Origin: an uncultured bacterium
GTDB taxonomy: Bacteria; Vulcanimicrobiota; CADAWZ01
Assembly: GCA_949288455.1 (NCBI GenBank)
Contig: CASEKF010000003.1
Span: 1-28,479, forward strand
DNA: 28,479 bases
Direction: 5' to 3'
Below are positions 23,229 through 28,479 of the stretch, in pieces (the first letter of the stretch is position 1; the number at the start of each line of letters is the position of its first letter). Both the position numbers and the translations under genes were made by a program. The notes below the pieces were generated by a model. The model saw only the letters and a program-made list of their open reading frames with translations, was not told the origin of the DNA and did not search any database.

Positions 23229-24761
23229 TTAAAAAGAATGAGTTAATTTAACGCCTGAGTCTAAAACTGAGCTTATAATTGAATTTTTCGCCACTAGTTC
23301 GCATATTTTATTATGGTCGATATATAACGGGCGATCCGTATCTAAATGTTTTATAGTGTCTCTTACTTTAGCGTAAGCAGCTTGAGTGCCTAATCCAAAT
23401 TGAAATTGTCTGTAGTCAAGAGCTTGAGCCGCAGCCATAAATTCTATTCCTAAAATCCCGCATGCGTTTTCTATAATTTGTTTTGTTTTCAAAACTGCGT
23501 TCATTCCCATACTGACAAAATCTTCTTGATCCGCAGCCGCAGGTATCGACTGTATAAAAGACGGAGACGATAAAATTTTCTGCTCGACAACTAACATACC
23601 TGCGGTATATTGACTTAACATAAGGCCGCTAAAAAGTCCTGGATTATCGGTAAGAAACGGCGGCAATCCTGCGTTTAAAGCCGGATTTACAAGTCTATTT
23701 AAACGTCTCTCAGATAGGACGCATATCATACACAGCGCAGCTCCAAGACTATCTAAAGGCAAAGCTATAGGCGTGCCTTGAAAATTCGCTCCGGTTAAAA
23801 CTCGATCTTCGTCAGGCAGAAAAATAGGATTATCCATTACCCCATTTAATTCTATTTCAAACTGTTTAACGGTATGAGCAAGCTGATCTCTAGCCGCTCC
23901 TATAACCTGAGGAGTAGATCTCATAGAATAAGCGTCCTGAACTCTTACCGGAATTTTTCCGGTAACCAAATCAGAACCTTCAATCATATTCCTAATATTG
24001 TCCGACGATATAATTGAACCTGAAAAACCTCTCAATTCATGCAGTTTTCTCTGATAAGGAAGCATATTCGCAAGAAGAGCTTCCAAAGACATAGCGGCGG
24101 CAATTTCAGCCTGAGTCAGCAATAATTCAATATCATAAACAAAAAGAGAACCAATGCCGGCAATAAAATTAGATCCGTTAATTAAAGCTAAACCGTCTCT
24201 GGCTTGAAGGCCCGGAATAGGAATTCCGGCGCGATCCATCGCTTCTTTACCGGGCAATCTCTCGCCTCTATACCAAGCTTCGCCGGCGCCAAGTAACAGC
24301 AAAGCGACTTGGCTCATAGGAGCCAAATCTCCACAAGCTCCAACGGAACCTTTTTCACATACGACCGGAGTAACTCCTCTATTCAACATCATAGCCATAG
24401 TTTCCGGAATTTCGCTCCTGCATCCTGAATTGCCGTGAAGATGAACGTTAATCCTCGAAACCATAGCGGCTCTCACAAAATCTATAGGGAAAGGTTTCCC
24501 AATGCCAGCCGAATGATTAAAAATAAGATATTTCTGAAAATCTTTAATTTGATGTTCGGAGAGGGCGATCTCAGAAAATTCTCCTATGCCTGTATTCACT
24601 CCGTACATAATTTCGCCCTGTTCTATTTTAGACTCCAATAGACTGCGGCATTTTTTTACTTTTGCCAAAGATTCGGGCGCAAGCTCTACGGACTCTCCGT
24701 TACGAGCAATGTTCACAAGATCTTTAATTTTCAAAGAAAATCCATCTAAAACAACCGTCAT
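23229..24761 (-). CDS. hutH: Histidine ammonia-lyase with Ala-Cys-Gly MIO triad
   Basis: 510 residues, the normal length. It converts histidine to urocanate and ammonia, the first step of histidine breakdown. Key positions line up directly with the Pseudomonas enzyme numbering: Tyr53 in MYGVNTGIG, His83 in FNHSAG (the histidine-type selectivity residue rather than Phe of PAL), and the cofactor-forming triad at 142-144. The triad is Ala-Cys-Gly (GSVGACGDLAPMSQ), not the usual Ala-Ser-Gly; the codon is a clear TGT. A later segment, NLIxGSNF-like LALINGSNFIAG (193-204), and the GANFQGTPIALP stretch are typical. A GGAGG lies nine bases before the ATG, and the gene follows the PP2C stop by 18 bases. 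No hutU, hutI or hutG is in view. Another MIO-lyase substrate cannot be excluded. Confidence 0.93.
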   Translation of the reverse strand: MTVVLDGFSLKIKDLVNIARNGESVELAPESLAKVKKCRSLLESKIEQGEIMYGVNTGIGEFSEIALSEHQIKDFQKYLIFNHSAGIGKPFPIDFVRAAMVSRINVHLHGNSGCRSEIPETMAMMLNRGVTPVVCEKGSVGACGDLAPMSQVALLLLGAGEAWYRGERLPGKEAMDRAGIPIPGLQARDGLALINGSNFIAGIGSLFVYDIELLLTQAEIAAAMSLEALLANMLPYQRKLHELRGFSGSIISSDNIRNMIEGSDLVTGKIPVRVQDAYSMRSTPQVIGAARDQLAHTVKQFEIELNGVMDNPIFLPDEDRVLTGANFQGTPIALPLDSLGAALCMICVLSERRLNRLVNPALNAGLPPFLTDNPGLFSGLMLSQYTAGMLVVEQKILSSPSFIQSIPAAADQEDFVSMGMNAVLKTKQIIENACGILGIEFMAAAQALDYRQFQFGLGTQAAYAKVRDTIKHLDTDRPLYIDHNKICELVAKNSIISSVLDSGVKLTHSF

Positions 24762-24779
24762 TGCAAAAAACCTCCAGGA

Positions 24780-25640
24780 TTACTTCTCAGAAAGAACGTC
24801 GAATCTCACAAGTATTACCGTAGTATTATCAGAAGTCTTATTTTTATAAGCTCTTTTTATAAGTTTAGAAACAGCCTTGCGAAGATTGCCTCGAGAAGAT
24901 TTTATAATAGAAAAAATTTCTTCTTCAGAAACTACGTCAGTAAGACCGTCAGAAGAAAGCAGAAGATACGAACTTTCAGATATCTCAAAAGAAGTTACGT
25001 AAGGATCTACGCCTCCCTCCCCTTCGGTCCCTAAAGCTTGAGTAAGCATTTTGGCTCCCCAAATTTTCTCAGCTTCTTCCTTAGTCTTCACTCTGCCCGT
25101 TTTTAAAAGAGACGTGGCAAGGTTATGATCCTCGGTAAGTTGAACTATTCCGGAGTGATTAATTAAATAACACCTGCTGTCTCCAACGTTTGCGACATAA
25201 CATCTATTCCCCACGAACAAAGACGCTATAGCCGTAGTGCCCATAACTTTTCCCGTTTCGGCAAGGCCTTCTTTCTCATTAACTTCAAAAATAGCGTCGT
25301 TCGCCTGTTTTAAAGATTCTACGAGAAGAGCTTCAAAATCGTCAAACTGCAAAGCGTTAGGCAAAAGGAAAAATCCCATTAAAAGTCTTCTAAGCTCCTG
25401 CACTCCCAAAGCGCTTGCGACTTCTCCTTTTTGATGTCCTCCCATACCGTCGCACAAAATGTACAATCCTACCTTTTCATCTGTTATTTTTCCATCTGAA
25501 TATTGAACTGCCAGCGACATGTCGGCTCTAAAAAAATTATCTTCGTTATTATCTCTTACCGGTCCAATATCGGTGTCTCCGTAGGAACATACATTGCAGA
25601 TAACGTTATCCATATTTTTCAAAATTTCTAGTCTCCTCAT
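24780..25640 (-). CDS. PP2C-family (PPM) Ser/Thr phosphatase
   Basis: 286 residues if begun at the ATG at 25640. It is a stand-alone cytoplasmic PP2C of the PrpC/Stp1 type. Motifs in order: DIGPVRDNNEDNFF, LCDGMGGHQKGEVAS (metal Asp64), GTTAIASLFVGNRCYVANVGDSRCYL, LTEDHNLAT, SSDGLTD (229-235) and SDNTTVILV (metal Asp271). It would reverse Hanks-type Ser/Thr kinase signals; no kinase gene is in the window. The start is uncertain: the ATG at 25640 has no ribosome-binding site and may be reached by coupling, whereas AGGAG inside the frame would serve a TTG at 25622. It sits five bases after the propeller gene and 18 before hutH, so phosphatase and catabolic genes share a transcript. Confidence 0.92.
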   Translation of the reverse strand: MRRLEILKNMDNVICNVCSYGDTDIGPVRDNNEDNFFRADMSLAVQYSDGKITDEKVGLYILCDGMGGHQKGEVASALGVQELRRLLMGFFLLPNALQFDDFEALLVESLKQANDAIFEVNEKEGLAETGKVMGTTAIASLFVGNRCYVANVGDSRCYLINHSGIVQLTEDHNLATSLLKTGRVKTKEEAEKIWGAKMLTQALGTEGEGGVDPYVTSFEISESSYLLLSSDGLTDVVSEEEIFSIIKSSRGNLRKAVSKLIKRAYKNKTSDNTTVILVRFDVLSEK

Positions 25641-25645
25641 TTATA

Positions 25646-26692
25646 TTAATAATCAAATGCCTCTACCACCCATACGCCTCCCTGTGGGCCGGAGCCTAAA
25701 ATCGAAAAAACGATTTTTTCTCCGTAAGGTCCAAGTTCCGTATACCACCAAGCGTTGCTTCCTCCAATAATAACCTCTTCTTGAGTATTATACTGGAAAA
25801 TTCCCATTCCTCTTTCTTTTCTATAAAAAATCCACCTTCCGTCAGGACTAAAAAAAGGCTTAAAAGCATGACCGATAGGATATTCTCCGGCGTTCACTAT
25901 CAATTTCCTTTTAGCCGGAGGCACGTCTATAAGTTCGACTCCTCTGTAGGTCTCATATACAAGTTTTCTGCCTACGGGAGACCATCTGACGTTTTTTTGA
26001 AAAGTATTTTTATCTCTTGTTATTTGCATTATAGACAAAGGATTCAATCTCATTACATAAATATTAGAATATTCGCTGCTTCCTGAATATTCTCTGGAAG
26101 AAATAAAAGCTAAGGATTTTCCATCGGGACTCCATACCGGACTCCAATCTCCAAGCGCGGAAAGAATTTTAAGGCCGCTGCCGTCAGGATTAATAGTCGC
26201 TATACCATATTTTCCATTGCTTCCCATGAAATAAAAAGCTATTTTATCTCCTTTCGGAGACCATTCCGGAGCCATACCAAAAGTAAGACGCCGAGCTTGG
26301 GGAGAACTGCCGAAAGTCACGGTGAAAAGGGCGTAACCCCCTCCCTCAGGCACGCTATAAGCGGCTTTTGTCAAATCTGGAGAAAATTTAAAAAATTTAA
26401 CGGGATAACGTATAGTATACAAAAGTTCCGTTTTTAATTTACCCGGGACGGTTTGCCCTTTTATTATTTTCCAAACGTCTCTAATACGATAAATATAAGA
26501 AATATCGTTGGAAACGACTCGAAAATAAAGATGCCTGCCGTCTTTAGACCACGCGAAATCGGCTCCGGGAGTAGCTATCATATGGGAAAATCCCCAACGT
26601 TTGCCGGAATATCTGCTTTCAGCGGCAAACAATAAGGACAAAGAAAGCATATGCATCAAGAAAACAATTACGATCAAACGAAAACATTTCAT
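25646..26692 (-). CDS. Exported TolB-like beta-propeller protein
   Basis: 348 residues from the ATG at 26692. This start gives a clear Sec signal (KCFRLIVIVFLMHMLSLSLLFAAES, cleavage probably after LFA-A), whereas a TTG 24 bases upstream would add a hydrophilic stretch. The mature part is built of WD40-like PD40 repeats: FAWSKDGRHLYF, FKFSPDLTKAAY, PEWSPKGDKIAFY, PVWSPDGKSLAFIS, VRWSPVGRKLVYE and PFFSPDGRWIFYR, about six blades. It resembles the TolB/DPP propeller class without the TolB N-terminal domain or any peptidase domain, so it probably binds a partner in the periplasm or at the surface. It heads the operon with PP2C, hutH and buk. An ATG plus TGA overlapping its start in another frame (26703-26689) is probably chance. 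Confidence 0.8.
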   Translation of the reverse strand: MKCFRLIVIVFLMHMLSLSLLFAAESRYSGKRWGFSHMIATPGADFAWSKDGRHLYFRVVSNDISYIYRIRDVWKIIKGQTVPGKLKTELLYTIRYPVKFFKFSPDLTKAAYSVPEGGGYALFTVTFGSSPQARRLTFGMAPEWSPKGDKIAFYFMGSNGKYGIATINPDGSGLKILSALGDWSPVWSPDGKSLAFISSREYSGSSEYSNIYVMRLNPLSIMQITRDKNTFQKNVRWSPVGRKLVYETYRGVELIDVPPAKRKLIVNAGEYPIGHAFKPFFSPDGRWIFYRKERGMGIFQYNTQEEVIIGGSNAWWYTELGPYGEKIVFSILGSGPQGGVWVVEAFDY

Positions 26693-26867
26693 AAATTTTT
26701 CATCAGAACCCTTCAAAATATAAACGTCTAGCCCATACGAATATTAAGGCTAAGTTCATAAGTATATTTAAAAGGTATTTCCGCAAAGAATAAAGAACTT
26801 CCTACTATTAAGAAAAAAAAAGTTAATCTAAAGGGCAAAATTAAGCCGCAAAGGGGTTTTGAGCACA

Positions 26868-28154
26868 ATGCTTGACTTAAAATTTATAATCAAAAACGCA
26901 GAAGAAGTAAAAAAAAATTGTCTAGACAGAAATATTTCAGCCGATGTCAACGCCGTCGTTAACTTAGCTAAAGAGCGATCCTCATTAATCTCAGAATTAG
27001 ACGATATAAGAGCTAAACAAAATCAAAATGCGAAATTAATGAAAAGCAAGCTTACGGAAGACGAAAGAGCCGAATTAATAAAAAAGGGCTCGGCATTAAA
27101 AGCTGAAAGCGTAAAAAAAGACGAACTGTTAAAAAGCGTAAATTTACGTCTTAAAGATATGCAGGCAAAAATACCTAACATGACCCACCCTAACGCTCCA
27201 AGAGGTAAAGATGAGGATAGCAACAATGTTAAATATATTTTTAAACATCCGACCGAGTTTGATTTCACGCCTCAAGATCATGTCGAACTTGGAAAAAAAT
27301 TAGACATACTTGACTTTGACGCCGGAGCTAAAGTAAGCGGACAAAAATTTTATTTTATGAAAGGCGACGGCGTTTTATTAGAACAAGCTTTAATTAATTT
27401 TGCGCTAAAAACGTTAATATCAAAAGGTTTTATTCTTCATATAACTCCGGATTTAGCTAAAAATTCCGTTTTATTTGGCACAGGTTTTAATCCCAGAGGC
27501 TCGGAAGCTCAGATATATTCGATAGAAAATACCGACTTATCTTTGATAGCTACGGCAGAAATAACTCTAGCGGGTTTATATTCCGGGGAAATATTTCAAG
27601 AAAAAGATCTTCCGCTAAAACTAGCCGGATATTCACATTGCTTCAGAACGGAAGCCGGAGCTTACGGGAAATCGTCTAAAGGCTTATATAGAGTTCACCA
27701 ATTCAGCAAAGTCGAAATGTTCGCGTATACGCGCCCGGAAGATTCAGACGCAATGCTGGATGAACTCGTATCAGTGGAAAGAGAAATATTTGAACGATTA
27801 GAAATTCCATATAGACTAGTAGAATGCTGCACTGGAGATCTTGGCGGTCCGGCTTATAGAAAATACGATATAGAAGCTTGGATGCCGGGAAGAGACGGAG
27901 GTTCTTACGGGGAAGTAACCAGCGCTTCTAACTGTACTGATTATCAAGCGCGAAGATTAAATATAAAATACAAATCTTCTTCGAAAGAGTCAAATTTTAT
28001 TCATACTCTTAACGGAACGGCGATAGCAGTCAGCAGAGCTATTATAGCTATATTAGAAAATTATCAGCAAAAAGACGGAAGCATTATCATACCTAAAGTT
28101 TTAAGAAATTTTATGGATAAGGATATTCTAACGCCTCCTGTAAAAAGCAAATAA
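26868..28154 (+). CDS. serS: Seryl-tRNA synthetase
   Basis: 428 residues from the ATG at 26868 (AAGGGG 11 bases upstream); a TTG at 26859 would add three residues, but MLDLKFI matches the common SerRS start MLD. It charges tRNA(Ser). Order: N-terminal long coiled-coil arm that grips the tRNA long variable arm (about 25-105), then the class II core with TAE (229-231), motif 2 FRTEAGAYG (259-267) and VHQFSKVEMF, the GEVTSASNCTDYQARR stretch (348-363) and motif 3 LNGTAIAVSR (381-390). All expected motifs are intact. It diverges from the propeller operon and continues after 15 bases into the next gene. I see no T-box-like leader in the 140 bases upstream. Confidence 0.97.
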   Translation: MLDLKFIIKNAEEVKKNCLDRNISADVNAVVNLAKERSSLISELDDIRAKQNQNAKLMKSKLTEDERAELIKKGSALKAESVKKDELLKSVNLRLKDMQAKIPNMTHPNAPRGKDEDSNNVKYIFKHPTEFDFTPQDHVELGKKLDILDFDAGAKVSGQKFYFMKGDGVLLEQALINFALKTLISKGFILHITPDLAKNSVLFGTGFNPRGSEAQIYSIENTDLSLIATAEITLAGLYSGEIFQEKDLPLKLAGYSHCFRTEAGAYGKSSKGLYRVHQFSKVEMFAYTRPEDSDAMLDELVSVEREIFERLEIPYRLVECCTGDLGGPAYRKYDIEAWMPGRDGGSYGEVTSASNCTDYQARRLNIKYKSSSKESNFIHTLNGTAIAVSRAIIAILENYQQKDGSIIIPKVLRNFMDKDILTPPVKSK

Positions 28155-28169
28155 ATAAGGAGAAATTAC

Positions 28170-28479
28170 ATGAAGAAACAGCCTAATTCTAAGAATAAAA
28201 AAATAAATAAATCTCTTCCGCCTTCATTTGACATTGAAATGGACGATATCATATCAGATATTTTTAATCCCAACAATTCTGAAACGACCTCCGAGAAAGA
28301 GGAACTTACCTTAGACGAACAACTCCCCGATATAGGATTCGAAGTTTCTATTGACAATCTGTCTAACGTAAAAAAAACTAAGAAAAAGAAAATAGCAAAA
28401 AAGAAAGCGGAAGAAGAAGCAAAAAAGAAAGCGGAAGAAGAAGCAATAAAGAAAGCGGAAGAAGAAGCAAGAAAGAAAG
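28170..28479 (+). CDS. Lys/Glu-repeat protein, 3' end beyond the window
   Basis: An ATG six bases after AAGGAGAA, 15 bases past serS, opens a frame of at least 103 codons that runs off the right edge. The first 70 residues are polar and acidic (FDIEMDDIISDIF, EKEELTLDEQLPDIGFEVS), with no signal peptide. From residue 76 an eight-residue repeat AKKKAEEE is copied almost exactly. Such K/E-rich arrays form long single alpha helices or coiled coils, as in TolA domain II and many scaffolds. The function cannot be told because the C-terminal part is missing. It is probably co-transcribed with serS. Confidence 0.8.
   Translation, partial: MKKQPNSKNKKINKSLPPSFDIEMDDIISDIFNPNNSETTSEKEELTLDEQLPDIGFEVSIDNLSNVKKTKKKKIAKKKAEEEAKKKAEEEAIKKAEEEARKK
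28395..28479 (+). repeat. 24-bp tandem repeat within the last gene
   Basis: Units of 24 bases (GCAAAAAAGAAAGCGG plus AAGAAGAA) start at 28395, 28419 and 28443, with a partial fourth at 28467. The first two copies are identical and the third and fourth differ by one or two bases, so the array is recent or kept uniform. It encodes AKKKAEEE units and probably continues beyond the window. Confidence 0.85.

Noticed and set aside
26689-26703. A four-codon frame whose TGA overlaps the start of the propeller gene
   Set aside because: It could be a coupling leader, but such short overlaps arise easily by chance in AT-rich DNA.

Overview
The window is AT-rich bacterial chromosome with tightly packed genes, clear Shine-Dalgarno sites, sigma70-like promoters with 17-18 base spacers, and many perfect hairpins between genes. 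The gene set suggests an anaerobic, peptide- and amino-acid-using bacterium with type IV pilus-type machinery: a pilin-like protein, an oligopeptide importer, histidine ammonia-lyase, butyrate kinase and a cyclic-2,3-diphosphoglycerate-synthetase-like protein. I cannot assign a phylum from sequence alone. The enlarged Opp permeases and the membrane-anchored binding protein point away from well-studied Firmicutes and Proteobacteria and towards a less-studied lineage. I see no rRNA, tRNA, CRISPR array, insertion sequence or prophage.

Layout. 1-2022: a truncated PilX/GspK-like pilin gene (minus), diverging from an unrecognised 193-residue protein. 2099-6701: a ClpC/ClpA-like AAA+ unfoldase, a 47-residue basic protein with its own promoter and terminator, and a subtilisin-family protease with a propeptide but no signal peptide. 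6717-8263: a TrpB-fold PLP enzyme (minus), separated by a terminator from a five-gene oligopeptide ABC transporter operon (8322-15062, minus, with a good promoter). 15150-15760: an interrupted hairpin, a strong forward promoter, a frameshifted small gene and a bidirectional terminator. 15804-16793 (minus): an HU-type protein and an S26-peptidase-like protein that has lost its catalytic residues. 16986-18812 (plus): cutA and the cDPG-synthetase-like gene. 18884-22138 (plus): a giant five-GAF SpoIIE-type phosphatase. 22143-26692 (minus): a near-gapless operon of an exported beta-propeller protein, a PP2C phosphatase, histidine ammonia-lyase and butyrate kinase. 26868-28479 (plus): serS and the start of a lysine/glutamate-repeat protein.

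How they fit. Opp import, histidine deamination and butyrate kinase would together make a peptide-fermentation module. Two PPM-superfamily phosphatases lie on opposite strands nearby, which suggests phospho-signalling close to catabolism. The most unusual points are a natural Ala-Cys-Gly MIO triad in the ammonia-lyase, the HEAT-like insert in OppB with matching extra membrane segments in OppC, the catalytically empty S26-like protein, a Clp unfoldase without a recognisable ClpP-docking tripeptide, and the solitary 47-residue gene.
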